A stretch of DNA of 64,000 bases from Pseudarthrobacter sp. (GCA_031178005.1 JAPSJV010000006.1:1-64000); one strand, 5' to 3'; counted from the stretch's first letter, positions 1 through 11,854 are shown. Program-made: numbers and translations. The notes: a model not told the origin generated them from the letters alone.

Positions 1-92
1 ACTCCAAGTACGGCGGAACCGAAGTCAAGCACAGCGGCACCGAGTACCTCGTGCTGTCCGCCCGCGACGTTCTGGCGATCGTCGTTAAGTAA
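1..92 (+). CDS. groES: Co-chaperonin GroES, 3' end only (partial)
   Basis: The frame opens at the window edge and reads [12 protein letters not shown]...DVLAIVVK before TAA at 90-92. This is the typical GroES C-terminus ([19 protein letters not shown]). GroES forms the heptameric lid of the GroEL folding chamber in the cytoplasm. Only the last 29 codons are present, so its promoter and any HrcA/CIRCE operator lie upstream of the window. groEL follows 78 bp downstream on the same strand. It is absent from the ORF track because its start codon is outside the window. Confidence 0.95.
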   Translation, partial: SKYGGTEVKHSGTEYLVLSARDVLAIVVK

Positions 93-102
93 CACTCCAA
101 GG

Positions 103-157
103 ACCCCGCGCTGCTGATCTCATCTGTTCTGATCGGCTGCGCGGGGTTTCTGTCTTG
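103..157 (+). terminator. Hairpin between groES and groEL (attenuator or processing site)
   Basis: Arms ACCCCGCGCTGCTGATC (103-119) and GATCGGCTGCGCGGGGT (131-147) pair at 15 of 17 positions plus one wobble, and are followed by the T-rich TTTCTGTCTT. It resembles a leaky terminator or an RNase processing site and could set the groES:groEL ratio. The stem is seen; the role is inferred. Confidence 0.55.
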
Positions 158-158
158 A

Positions 159-1781
<1,623 letters not shown>

Positions 1782-1822
1782 TCCCACCGGCGTGGGCCCA
1801 CCCATCGGGCCTACAGCCACCT

Positions 1823-1861
1823 AAAGACCGGTCCGGCATTTTATGCCGGGCCGGTCTTTTG
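1823..1861 (+). terminator. Terminator of groES-groEL
   Basis: AAAGACCGGTCCGGCA and TGCCGGGCCGGTCTTT form a 16-bp stem with one wobble around a short TTTTA loop, followed by T. It closes the groESL operon and separates it from ligB. Confidence 0.88.
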
Positions 1862-1900
1862 TGCACTGGGCCGAACCGGAACCCGTGGCAGACTAATGCC

Positions 1901-3424
1901 ATGTTGCTCGACGAGCTCGTGAAGACCACAGAGACCGTCGCGTCGACCCGTTCCCGGCTTGCGAAGGTTGACGCCCTGGCCGAGCTGCTGCGCCGCCTCG
2001 AGACCACGGACATTCCGCCGGCAATTGGGTTGCTCACGGCTAAGCCCCGGCAGGGCCGGGTGGGTATCGGCTGGCGCACCATAACGGCGGCCATGGGGGA
2101 ACCCGCTGCCGGTCCGAGTCTTACCGTCGCCGACCTCGACGCTGCGCTGGATCGGATTCTCGCCATGGCCGGGGCAGGTTCGGCGGCCGAACGGAGTGCC
2201 GCCGTGCGGTCGCTTATGGCCGCCGCCACTGAGCGCGAGCAGGCCCTCATAGCCGGAATCCTTCTCGGCGACCTGCGTACGGGGGCACTTGAGGGTGTGC
2301 TGACGGATGCCATCGCCCGCGCCTCGGATCGGTCGGTCAGCGCCGTACGCCGTGCAGCGATGCTGTCCGGTGATCTCGGTGAAACTGCCCTCTTGGCGAT
2401 GAAGGGCACAGCGGCCCAGCTCAACGAAGTGGGCCTCGTCGTCGGAAGACCCGTGCAGCCCATGCTGGCTGCCACTGCCTCCAGCGTCAGTGACGCACTT
2501 GCCCTCACAGGGGAGGCATCCGTGGAATACAAGCTCGACGGCGCCCGTATCCAGGTGCATCGCCTCGGCGACGATGTACACATCTACACGCGCAATCTGG
2601 CCGACGTAACCCATCGCCTCCCCGAGGTTGTAGAGGTGGTTCGCGGGTTCCCGGTGGACGATGTGATTCTCGACGGCGAGACGCTGGCCCTCGATGAGGA
2701 CGGCGGGCCGCGGCCATTCCAGCAGACGATGGCGCGGTTCGGCGCGGACGCGGTTAGTGCGACAGTGCTGCATCCATGGTTTTTCGACGTGCTGCACGTG
2801 GACGGACGGAATCTGCTTGACGAGCCCCTGTCCACACGCATCCGCATCCTTGAGCAGATTGCACCTGGGTACCGCATCCCTGGAGAGATCACCGCGGATC
2901 CCGAGGTCGCCGAACGAGTCTCCCGCGATGCCCTCACCGCAGGCCACGAGGGAGTGGTAGTGAAAGCGGTGGGATCGTCCTATGCCGCTGGTCGCCGTGG
3001 ATCCAACTGGATCAAGGTGAAGCCCGTACTCACCTACGACCTTGTTGTGCTCGCTTGCGAGTGGGGATCGGGCCGGCGCACGGGGCTGCTGTCCAACCTG
3101 CATCTCGGGGCCCTTGACCTGGACGGCGAGTTCGGTGACCCAGGGGCTTACGTGATGGTGGGTAAGACGTTCAAGGGCCTCACTGATGCACTGCTGCAGT
3201 GGCAGACCGAGAGGTTCCAGGAAATTGAAGTTCGACGCACCGCCGGCACCGTCTGGGTCGAACCCGTCACCGTCGTCGAGATCGCGATCGACGGAGTGCA
3301 GAAGTCCTCGCGGTACCCCGGCGGCATTGCGCTCCGGTTCGCGCGGGTCAAGGGCTACCGGGACGACAAGACGGCAGCGGAGGCGGACACCATCCAGTCG
3401 TTGCGCACATTGCTGCGGCCATGA
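1901..3424 (+). CDS. ligB: ATP-dependent DNA ligase (LigB type)
   Basis: Seals nicks in DNA using ATP, with a covalent lysyl-AMP intermediate. The nucleotidyltransferase motif EYKLDGARIQVH puts the adenylated Lys near residue 210. Further ligase motifs are VDDVILDGETLALDEDG, EGVVVKA and GSNWIKVKPV. From the ATG at 1901 the protein has 507 aa and starts MLLDELVKTTETVASTRSRL, as I recall for the actinobacterial LigB family (M. tuberculosis Rv3062). The ORF-track start at 1859 lies inside the groEL terminator hairpin and is rejected. A weak CAGACT hexamer sits 6 nt before the ATG, suggesting a leaderless start. This would be an accessory ligase beside the NAD-dependent LigA, which is not in this window. 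Confidence 0.93.
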   Translation: MLLDELVKTTETVASTRSRLAKVDALAELLRRLETTDIPPAIGLLTAKPRQGRVGIGWRTITAAMGEPAAGPSLTVADLDAALDRILAMAGAGSAAERSAAVRSLMAAATEREQALIAGILLGDLRTGALEGVLTDAIARASDRSVSAVRRAAMLSGDLGETALLAMKGTAAQLNEVGLVVGRPVQPMLAATASSVSDALALTGEASVEYKLDGARIQVHRLGDDVHIYTRNLADVTHRLPEVVEVVRGFPVDDVILDGETLALDEDGGPRPFQQTMARFGADAVSATVLHPWFFDVLHVDGRNLLDEPLSTRIRILEQIAPGYRIPGEITADPEVAERVSRDALTAGHEGVVVKAVGSSYAAGRRGSNWIKVKPVLTYDLVVLACEWGSGRRTGLLSNLHLGALDLDGEFGDPGAYVMVGKTFKGLTDALLQWQTERFQEIEVRRTAGTVWVEPVTVVEIAIDGVQKSSRYPGGIALRFARVKGYRDDKTAAEADTIQSLRTLLRP

Positions 3425-3572
3425 CAGGAAGCGGAACGACTAAAGAGGAACAGCAGATCGGGCCAGTCACAGGACGGCGCAGGCCAGCCCCTAAAGCTGC
3501 AGCGGCCAATCAAACCCGCCCCGGATGACCGTTGCAGCGGCCAGCCAATTCGTTCCAGCCGATCCCCATCGG

Positions 3573-3578
3573 TAGAAT
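3573..3578 (+). promoter_or_regulatory. Candidate -10 box for the acyltransferase gene
   Basis: TAGAAT with a weak TTCGTT 18 bp upstream, about 33 nt before the GTG start. The 187-bp gap between ligB and this gene otherwise holds only a repeated TGCAGCGGCCA motif. Confidence 0.4.
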
Positions 3579-3611
3579 AGAGGCTTTGGTTGCCCCCTGC
3601 GAGAGGTTTTT

Positions 3612-5699
3612 GTGTCATTGCCGAGAACCACTGACAGGTCAGACGCGGCAGGCGCCCTGAGCGGCAGCCGCCGTCGGAAGTCATCTTTCCGCCCCGAAGT
3701 CCAGGGCCTCCGTGCGCTCGCCGTTGTGATGGTCATGGCCTATCACGTATGGCTGGGCAGGGTGTCCGGGGGAGTTGACGTCTTCCTGCTGATCTCCGCC
3801 TTCCTGTTGACGTTGTCCTTTGTGCGGAAGGCGGAAACAGGTTTGCCGTTTAAGCTCCTGGGGCACTGGCTGCATCTGTTTAAGCGTCTGCTGCCAGCCG
3901 CCGTCGTCGTAATCCTTGCCGTCCTCGCCGGCACCTGGCTGATCCTCCCGGAGGGCCGCTGGGCGGAAATCCTGGACCAGGCGTGGGCTTCACTGTTCTA
4001 CAACCAGAACTGGTTGCTCGCGGACACAGCCGTTGATTACTACGCGCAGGACCACGCCGGCGCCAGTCCGCTGCAGCACTTCTGGTCGCTGTCCATCCAG
4101 GGCCAGGTGTTTATTCTTTGGCCACTGATCTTCGCGGGGTCCGCGGGATTGCTGGCTGCCGCCAGGCGGCTTCGGCCGCAGATTGGCACCCGGCTGAGCT
4201 ATCCCGGCTTGCTGGCGATCGTTTTTGGCGCGGTATTTATCGTGTCCTTGGCGTACTCGGTGGAACAGACCAACACCAATCAGGCCTATGCGTACTTCGA
4301 TACCAGGACGCGGCTGTGGGAATTCGCCCTGGGCTCCTTGCTGGCACTTGCACTGCCCTACGCAAAGCCGGGAAAACTGCTGCGGGTGATTCTGGGCTGG
4401 GGCGGACTGGTGGCGATGCTCTCCTGCGGACTGGTGCTGGTAGTGGACCATTCGTTCCCGGGATTCATCGCTCTTTGGCCCACCTTGGCGGCTGCGGCCA
4501 TCATTGTCGCGGGACAAAGCGGCAGCCGGTTCGGCGTGGACAGGTTCCTCAGTTGGAGGCCGTTGGTGGCTCTCGGGGACAACTCCTATGCCCTGTACCT
4601 CTGGCACTGGCCCGTCCTGGTATTTGCCCTTGCCGCAACCGGCGTGGAGGCGCCCAACCTGATGCAAGGCCTGGCGATCGTTGCAACCTCGGTCGCGCTC
4701 GCTGTGCTGACCACCCGTTTTGTGGAAAAACCGTTGCGGGAGTGGCGCTGGCCGCAGCTGCGCGCCTGGCGTACCGCCGTCGTAATTGCCGCCTGTGGAG
4801 CCATCCTGGCTGGACCGGCCGCAGTCTGGCAGACCACCCTTACAGCGGAGGAAGCCGCCACCGCCGCCCAGCCCGCCGAACTGACGCCCGGAGCTGCCCA
4901 GCTCACTCCGGAAAAGGCCGGCGAACCCGTGCCGCCCGCCAAGGTTATTCCAGCGCCTGCGGCATTGGTGGATGACTGGGCAGGCATCCACGAACCGTGT
5001 GCAGGCCTCAACGCCACTCCGGATCCCATTCTGGAGGGCTGCCGTCAACAGGTTCCGGCCGAGGGAACTACCAAACGGATTGTGGTGCTGGGCGATTCGC
5101 ACGCCCAGCAGTACCTGGCGGCCTTGGCGCCTATTGCCGCCTCGCGTGGTTGGGAACTGGTGACGTTGCTGATGCCGGCGTGCCGCTTCGGTGCTGAGTC
5201 GCCGGAACGGAACGCCGAGTGCAACGCCTATAACCAGGCCAGCGCGGCGTACGTCCTGGAACACCAACCGGATGCTGTATTTACTGTCGCGTCGCTGACG
5301 CACGAAGAGGCACCCTTTGAAACTGAGGTGCCCGGCTACCTGGATGGCGTGCGGCCATTCGCCGAGGCCGGGATTGAAATCGTCGGCATCAGGGACAATC
5401 CGCGGTTCACCCTGGACGTAGCAGAATGTGCACAGCAGAATGGGCCGGATGCTGCTGAATGCGGCGCGCCCATGAGCGAATCGCTGGCGGAGGTTTCACC
5501 GTTGGACGGCTACATGGGCCAGATGGACGGGCTCCACCTGATGGACGTCACTGACCTTATCTGTTCGGAGGGTGTTTGCCCGGCTGTGGTGGGCAACGTC
5601 TACGTCTACAAGGACGACAACCATCTCACCCGCACCTACGTGGAGAGCATGATGCCCATGTTTGAACAGCGGCTCCTTGCCGCCACCGGCTGGACGTAG
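3612..5699 (+). CDS. Membrane O-acyltransferase with C-terminal SGNH domain (OafA/YrhL type)
   Basis: 695 aa. The N-terminal acyltransferase-3 domain (about residues 25-385) starts FRPEVQGLRALAVVMVMAYHVW and has roughly ten hydrophobic segments. An Ala/Pro-rich linker follows, then an SGNH hydrolase-like domain. This has block I VVLGDSHAQQYLA (about residue 490) and a terminal DDNHLTRTY with the DxxH catalytic pair. Such two-domain proteins transfer acetyl or other acyl groups onto cell-surface polysaccharide or peptidoglycan. The exact acceptor cannot be told from sequence. GTG start with GAGAGG upstream. It stands alone, between ligB and guaB. Confidence 0.88.
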   Translation: MSLPRTTDRSDAAGALSGSRRRKSSFRPEVQGLRALAVVMVMAYHVWLGRVSGGVDVFLLISAFLLTLSFVRKAETGLPFKLLGHWLHLFKRLLPAAVVVILAVLAGTWLILPEGRWAEILDQAWASLFYNQNWLLADTAVDYYAQDHAGASPLQHFWSLSIQGQVFILWPLIFAGSAGLLAAARRLRPQIGTRLSYPGLLAIVFGAVFIVSLAYSVEQTNTNQAYAYFDTRTRLWEFALGSLLALALPYAKPGKLLRVILGWGGLVAMLSCGLVLVVDHSFPGFIALWPTLAAAAIIVAGQSGSRFGVDRFLSWRPLVALGDNSYALYLWHWPVLVFALAATGVEAPNLMQGLAIVATSVALAVLTTRFVEKPLREWRWPQLRAWRTAVVIAACGAILAGPAAVWQTTLTAEEAATAAQPAELTPGAAQLTPEKAGEPVPPAKVIPAPAALVDDWAGIHEPCAGLNATPDPILEGCRQQVPAEGTTKRIVVLGDSHAQQYLAALAPIAASRGWELVTLLMPACRFGAESPERNAECNAYNQASAAYVLEHQPDAVFTVASLTHEEAPFETEVPGYLDGVRPFAEAGIEIVGIRDNPRFTLDVAECAQQNGPDAAECGAPMSESLAEVSPLDGYMGQMDGLHLMDVTDLICSEGVCPAVVGNVYVYKDDNHLTRTYVESMMPMFEQRLLAATGWT

Positions 5700-5775
5700 G
5701 CTTGGACCCTTGCGCCGAGGCAGGTGCCGTTGCTCACATCCGGCGTCCGGAATAGGGGGATTCCCCACAAGGTTC

Positions 5776-7431
<1,656 letters not shown>

Positions 7432-7441
7432 CGCGGAGTCG

Positions 7442-7515
7442 GTGGTTAAGCTGGCCGAAACCTGGATTTCGGCCAGCTCAACCACGGGATCGAGTGGTTA
7501 AGCCTCTCGAAACTC
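7442..7515. repeat. Interspersed palindromic repeat downstream of guaB
   Basis: GTGGTTAAGCTGGCCGAAA (7442-7460) and TTTCGGCCAGCTCAACCAC (7467-7485) form a 19-bp stem with one wobble around CCTGGA. A second partial copy, GTGGTTAAGCCTCTCGAAA, follows at 7494. The words GGTTgAGCTtGTCGAAAcC belong to the same family as the repeats at 63.56-63.83 kb. It may also act as the guaB terminator. Confidence 0.7.
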
Positions 7516-7524
7516 AGCCGGCAG

Positions 7525-7530
7525 TAGGCT
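7525..7530 (+). promoter_or_regulatory. -10 box, leaderless start of ABC exporter gene
   Basis: TAGGCT followed by 6 nt (GATGGC) and then the ATG at 7537. There is no Shine-Dalgarno sequence. Confidence 0.5.
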
Positions 7531-7536
7531 GATGGC

Positions 7537-9396
7537 ATGCCCACGCCAAGCCACCCCGCCGAGCTGAACCCCAAGCGGGAACCATCCCGGCGGCTGGCCC
7601 TTCGCCCGTACGCCCGGGCCTTGGCCCAAGTGCTGCGGGTCAGCTTCCGCGCCTCGCCAGGCGCGGTGGTGATGAAAGTAATCGGCTCGTTGATCTCCGC
7701 CGTCCTGCCGTTGGTGACCACCTACTTTGCCGCACTGACAACCACCGCTTTGGCTGCAGCATATGCAGGGGATGCCGGGGCGGGGCAGCAGGCCATCGTC
7801 TACGTCATCGTGACGGCGGCACTTGGCCTCTTCTGGGGTTCGTTCACCAGTGTGGACCGCTACATCCAGCAGCTGATGAGTTTCCGGGTGGGGGCAATCG
7901 TGGGCGACCAGATGTACGAACGCTTCCTGGCGCTGGAGTTTTGGCGGTACGACGATAAAGAAACAGTGGACCTGTATGACCGGGCCAAACGGTTCTCCGA
8001 TTCGTACGCCCGGGTGCTGGACAGGATTGCGGCTATATTCACGCAGCTGGTTTCCGTAGTCCTGGCGGTGGGAGCACTGCTGCTGGTCAGTTGGTGGATC
8101 GCCGTGATCGTCCTGGTGGCCATTGTGCCGAGCGTCTACCTGCAGTTCAGGCTCTCCCGTGAACAGATTGCGCACTGGAACACCCAAGTGGATTCCCGGC
8201 GGCAGCGCCGGATGATCGAACAAAACCTGCTCCGGCCACAGCACATTGCCGAGATGCGGCTGTATGGAATCGTCCGCTATCTGATGGATCTGCGTTCGCA
8301 GCTCCGGGACCAGGACGAGAAACGTCGCCTGGACTTCCAGAAGCGTTACATTCCCAAGCAGCTGGCCGCCGATGCCCTGCAATACGGGGCCGAAATAGTC
8401 TCGCTGATCTGGGTGGTAGGCCAGATCATTGCCCGCGCGCAGCCGGTGGGCCAGTTCCTTTACGTGCAGCAGATCGTCAGCCGGGCGTTGTCCACGGCCA
8501 ACAATCTGGTGTCCTCGCTGAGCTCCATCGATGAGGATCTGGCCAACCTGAAGGACTATGAGCAGTTTATGGCTCTGCCGGTACACCTTGGCCAGGAACC
8601 TCCACTGCTGGGGCCGCCAGAGGTGGTGGAGCTGCGTGACATCCGGTTCACATACACCGGAAGCGACACCGAAGTAATCAAGGGCATCAACCTCACGATC
8701 ATCTCCGGACAACATATTGCGATCGTGGGGGAGAACGGTGCCGGTAAGTCCACCCTGATCCGGATTCTGGCCGGGCTCTCCCGCCCTGGTTCCGGACAGG
8801 TAATGCTCGACGGCGTGGACCTCGCCGCCGTCGACGTCACGTCCTGGCACCGTCACCTGGCAGTCCTGAGCCAGGAATTCCTCAAGTACGAGTTCGCCAC
8901 CGCCGCAGACAACATCCGGTTTGGCGACGTTGATGGGCCGCGGGACGATGACCGCATCCGAAAAGCTGCTTCCGACGCCGAGGCCCTGGATTTCATCATG
9001 AGCCTGCCAAATGGCCTGGACAGCCACGTCAGCAATTGGATGGAGGATCCCCGAGGCCGGAAGGGCAGCGGCCTCAGCGGCGGTCAGTGGCAGCGGCTGG
9101 CGATGGCCCGGAACTTCTACCGGCGGGCCTCCTTTATGATCATGGACGAGCCGACGTCAGCCATTGACGCGCTGGCCGAACACCGGATCTTCACCCGGCT
9201 GTTCGCGGACCGCAGCAGCACCATCATCGCTATCAGTCACCGTCTGGCCACCATCGAGAAGGCCGACGTTGTCTACATGCTCGAGGATGGCCGGATCGTG
9301 GAACAGGGCACGCATAAGGAACTCGTGGCCTTGCGCGGCCGCTACTTCAGGATGTTCGAGTCGCAGCTCAGTGTGGATGACGCAGGTATCGCCTGA
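7537..9396 (+). CDS. ABC exporter, fused permease and ATPase
   Basis: 619 aa half-transporter that would act as a dimer in the membrane. About six transmembrane segments occupy residues 40-320. The ATPase domain follows from about 365, with Walker A VGENGAGKST (about 397-406), signature LSGGQWQRLAMARN (about 512) and Walker B ASFMIMDEPTSAID. H-loop IAISHRL is present. All catalytic elements are intact. The family (MsbA/LmrA-like) exports lipids, peptides or drugs; the substrate is unknown. It is monocistronic, follows the palindromic repeat, and looks leaderless. Confidence 0.9.
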   Translation: MPTPSHPAELNPKREPSRRLALRPYARALAQVLRVSFRASPGAVVMKVIGSLISAVLPLVTTYFAALTTTALAAAYAGDAGAGQQAIVYVIVTAALGLFWGSFTSVDRYIQQLMSFRVGAIVGDQMYERFLALEFWRYDDKETVDLYDRAKRFSDSYARVLDRIAAIFTQLVSVVLAVGALLLVSWWIAVIVLVAIVPSVYLQFRLSREQIAHWNTQVDSRRQRRMIEQNLLRPQHIAEMRLYGIVRYLMDLRSQLRDQDEKRRLDFQKRYIPKQLAADALQYGAEIVSLIWVVGQIIARAQPVGQFLYVQQIVSRALSTANNLVSSLSSIDEDLANLKDYEQFMALPVHLGQEPPLLGPPEVVELRDIRFTYTGSDTEVIKGINLTIISGQHIAIVGENGAGKSTLIRILAGLSRPGSGQVMLDGVDLAAVDVTSWHRHLAVLSQEFLKYEFATAADNIRFGDVDGPRDDDRIRKAASDAEALDFIMSLPNGLDSHVSNWMEDPRGRKGSGLSGGQWQRLAMARNFYRRASFMIMDEPTSAIDALAEHRIFTRLFADRSSTIIAISHRLATIEKADVVYMLEDGRIVEQGTHKELVALRGRYFRMFESQLSVDDAGIA

Positions 9397-9616
9397 GGAG
9401 TTGTAGTCCTGCAGCGGAGCAGGGCTGCGTGTCGAGTGGTCCATAGCCGGCATTGCCGTACGGGTCACGCCAGGTGGCAAGGTCCTTAGCGGTTAGCAGG
9501 AGCCGAAGTCACGGTGCGAAGGTCCTCGCGTTCCGGGCCAGCCATTGATGGAACAGTTCATTCCGGTGTGCCAGGAGATGCAGGCGGGATACAGCAGGCG
9601 CCTTTGCCATGGGATG
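9397..9616 (-). other. Gene-free gap with possible decayed coding remnants
   Basis: This gap between the exporter and the minus-strand cassette has no convincing intact gene. On the minus strand short protein-like stretches appear in different frames (for example LATWRDPYGNAGYGPLD and LLAHRNELFHQWLARNARTF), which may be remnants of a lost gene. No terminator hairpin is obvious. Confidence 0.3.
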
Positions 9617-10141
9617 TTACCGCCCGCGGCCTGGCTGGTTTCGCTGCAGCCATCGGCCATAGAGGTCTTCACTGTTCTTCATAAGCCACCTGGTGTAGGC
9701 CAAACCGCTTGCTATGCCTCCGGCGAATGCTGCGAGCAGGCCCAACAGGGGGATCGTTTCAGGAGACGCTCCCTCGGGAGTGAACAGCACCAGAAGGAGC
9801 AAGATGACGGCGGTGCCGCCAAGGACGGTCCAGATGATCCCGGGCGTTATGCGAATTCCCTGTTCGACGCGCGGGATGTCGGCTGCAGGCCTGGGAAGCT
9901 TCCGGGTAAATCGTGGTGCAGCCGTGGCTGCCCAGCCGAGTGCCGCCAGCACCGCTCCAATGATGAGCAGGACCACTCCCAGCTCTGGATCCCCTTGGGT
10001 GAGAAGTGCCAGTCCGGCGTGGACTGCCCCTGAGAGGCCAAGGACCGCTGGATACCACCAGGCGTAAAAGACCCAGCTGCGGCGTTGGGAAAAGCCAAAA
10101 GCGGGCCCCTTGGGACCCAATGCGTTCATGCTGCCGTTCAT
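9617..10141 (-). CDS. Four-helix membrane protein of the WXG100 cassette
   Basis: 174 aa, not recognised as a named family. Four hydrophobic helices: WWYPAVLGLSGAVHAGLALLT, LGVVLLIIGAVLAALGWAA, ITPGIIWTVLGGTAVILLLLVLF and IPLLGLLAAFAGGIASGLAY. The tail is basic and cytoplasmic-looking. The start overlaps the stop of the preceding gene by 4 bp (ATGA), so the two are translationally coupled. As third gene after a WXG100-type secreted protein it could be an immunity or accessory membrane protein. That role is inferred from position only. Confidence 0.7.
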   Translation of the reverse strand: MNGSMNALGPKGPAFGFSQRRSWVFYAWWYPAVLGLSGAVHAGLALLTQGDPELGVVLLIIGAVLAALGWAATAAPRFTRKLPRPAADIPRVEQGIRITPGIIWTVLGGTAVILLLLVLFTPEGASPETIPLLGLLAAFAGGIASGLAYTRWLMKNSEDLYGRWLQRNQPGRGR

Positions 10142-10788
10142 GCAGGCACCGTCAGGAGGGCCCGGACCACGGAACCGGCTTTCTCATCAGCTCCGAGTTC
10201 ACGGACTGTCAGTTGGCCTGCCGCGTCCACGGGCCCGGACGCCAACTGGATCCGGTTGTTGGCGGCGATCTTAAGATTGGCCACTTTCGGTTCCGTCCCT
10301 GCTTCATAACGCCGGGATGTGATGATCGCGCCCGGGGATGATTCTGCTGCGGCCAGAGCATCCTCGACCGTAGCCTCCACCATGTCCAAACCCGATGTTT
10401 CCGCGCCCAACGGCAGGCACACGTACTCACTCAGTGGCCGTAGGAAGAGGGCCACGCTGCCAACCGGAGCTTCGGCGACGTAAGCGGGAGAAACAGCCCC
10501 CGGTCCAACCCGCGTGACATCAAACCACGTAGTGGACGTGCTGAAGACTTCCGCCAGGTATTTCGCCGGGCCCTGCAGGGTGACCTGCTCGCCTTCTACA
10601 GAAGCCGAATCGCGAACGTTCAGTGTGCCCACTCCAGCTCGGACAAGGTCGTGGTCGTCCGGCAGTTCCTCGAGTCCCAGGGCACGGCGGGTCAGGCTCG
10701 TGCCCGGACCGGGTGCGAAGGCAAGCAATGCAAGAATTTCGTGGCTGGTGATTCGATAGGCGGAATCGGGTAAAACCTGCTCAGTCAT
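10138..10788 (-). CDS. Hypothetical protein, possibly EspG-like partner of the WXG100 protein
   Basis: 216 aa, soluble, without signal peptide or membrane helix. It begins MTEQVLPDSAYRITSHEILALLAF and is a mix of predicted helices and strands (QVTLQGPAKYLAEVFSTSTTWFDV; VANLKIAANNRIQLASG). The general plan, an N-terminal helical part that includes a GVGTLNVRD segment, then beta-rich repeats, and linkage to a WXG100 gene, recalls EspG-type ESX chaperones. The similarity is weak and I would not name it EspG without a structure comparison. It overlaps the downstream membrane gene by 4 bp and follows the WXG gene by 56 bp. Confidence 0.6.
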   Translation of the reverse strand: MTEQVLPDSAYRITSHEILALLAFAPGPGTSLTRRALGLEELPDDHDLVRAGVGTLNVRDSASVEGEQVTLQGPAKYLAEVFSTSTTWFDVTRVGPGAVSPAYVAEAPVGSVALFLRPLSEYVCLPLGAETSGLDMVEATVEDALAAAESSPGAIITSRRYEAGTEPKVANLKIAANNRIQLASGPVDAAGQLTVRELGADEKAGSVVRALLTVPA

Positions 10789-10844
10789 ATCGTCCTTTAT
10801 ATCGGGTTGTTATGGGTTCCGCGCGCAGATAAAACGGCTTCCGC

Positions 10845-11759
10845 TCAGCCGAATCCGAGCTTACTGCCTACCCAGCCGACGGCGTCGGCCGCACCGCTGG
10901 CCAGGTCACGGACTCCACCAACTACTCCGGCTCCAAAGTCCCAGATCCGTTTTGTGACGGGAACATCGCCGGAAATCATGGAAGCCAGCCCCCACACCAA
11001 TCCTGCTGCACCGATCGCAGCCGCAACCGGCAGGCCTACTCCGGTTGCGGCTGCTATGCCTGCTGCAACCGCCAGGCCACCGCCTACAACGCCGTCAGCC
11101 ACCCGGAAAGGATCACGGTTCTCGATGCCCGAGGCAATGTCCAGCACTCCAAGGAACCCTCCCAGGACCGCCAGGCCCTTTCCGACGACTTTCATGCCAT
11201 CGAAGAACTTGCTGACCCCGGCCTCAACTTTCGCGAGATCAAGGTTCCAGCTGAACTTGTCAGCAACAAACTTCAGGGCGTTGGCGAGGCCGGAGGCTCC
11301 GCTTCCGTCGTCGGCGCCGAATTTCTCAAGTAACCACTCCACGCCGGAAGGAGCGTGTTCGTAGTCGGGATCAGTGAATGCATCGCCCCAGTCGCGGTCG
11401 GGCCCCTTCCCACCGCTGGTTCCGCCACCACCGCCACCGCCGCTGGTCCCGCCGTCGTTCCCAGTCCCGCCGGTCTCGCCTCCGCTGGCCCGCTCCTGCT
11501 CGTCAGCCTGGCCCAGGAGGACCTTGGACTGGTCCTGCAGGGCGCTGAACGACTTGTTGAGAAGGGGCCTTAGGCTGGATGTCCATTCGCTGCGGAACTT
11601 CTCACCATCGGGACCTTTCCAGGCGGCAGATCCCACCAATGCATTGATGTTGGATTCAACTGACCGGAGCCTCGTCCCGGACTGTGCCATCGATTTGGAC
11701 AACGCCCGAAGCTGCGCGATGTCTGCCCCGTATAAACCTGGCGCCAAGATTTCCCCCAT
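10845..11759 (-). CDS. WXG100-domain protein, probable type VII secretion substrate
   Basis: 304 aa. The N-terminal 95 residues form a helical hairpin with the WXG-type turn SAAWKGPDGEKFRSEW (W about residue 48), typical of ESAT-6/WXG100 proteins exported by type VII systems. A Gly/Ser-rich linker (about 95-120, GGTSGGGGGGGTSGG) leads to a C-terminal domain of about 180 residues. That domain is rich in glycine-zipper hydrophobic segments (LAVLGGFLGVLDIASG; GLAVAAGIAAATGVGLPVAAAIGAAGLVWGLAS). Such a layout (export domain, flexible linker, membrane-active domain) fits a polymorphic effector. No known catalytic motif is visible. First gene of a three-gene unit. No ESX secretion machinery lies in this window. 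Confidence 0.8.
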   Translation of the reverse strand: MGEILAPGLYGADIAQLRALSKSMAQSGTRLRSVESNINALVGSAAWKGPDGEKFRSEWTSSLRPLLNKSFSALQDQSKVLLGQADEQERASGGETGGTGNDGGTSGGGGGGGTSGGKGPDRDWGDAFTDPDYEHAPSGVEWLLEKFGADDGSGASGLANALKFVADKFSWNLDLAKVEAGVSKFFDGMKVVGKGLAVLGGFLGVLDIASGIENRDPFRVADGVVGGGLAVAAGIAAATGVGLPVAAAIGAAGLVWGLASMISGDVPVTKRIWDFGAGVVGGVRDLASGAADAVGWVGSKLGFG

Positions 11760-11854
11760 GTGTGAACTAAGAATGCTGCAAAGTGAACCGGTTCATCACG
11801 TTACCCGGCAGACCAAGTCGCCGCGATGGGGACATGTTCCCATGTGGGCTGGGA

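Noticed and set aside
1859-1900. Upstream start of the ligase ORF
   Set aside because: Lies inside the groEL terminator hairpin; the family N-terminus begins at 1901.
3990-5303. 437-aa minus-strand ORF opposite the acyltransferase
   Set aside because: Shadow frame rich in Arg/Gln/Gly, no recognisable motif, no ribosome site.
7498-9027. 509-aa minus-strand ORF opposite the ABC exporter
   Set aside because: Shadow of a gene with intact Walker motifs on the plus strand; its text has no domain signal.
9545-10341. Plus-strand ORFs over the membrane and EspG-like genes
   Set aside because: Shadow frames; the minus-strand genes have overlapping stops/starts and clear transmembrane segments.
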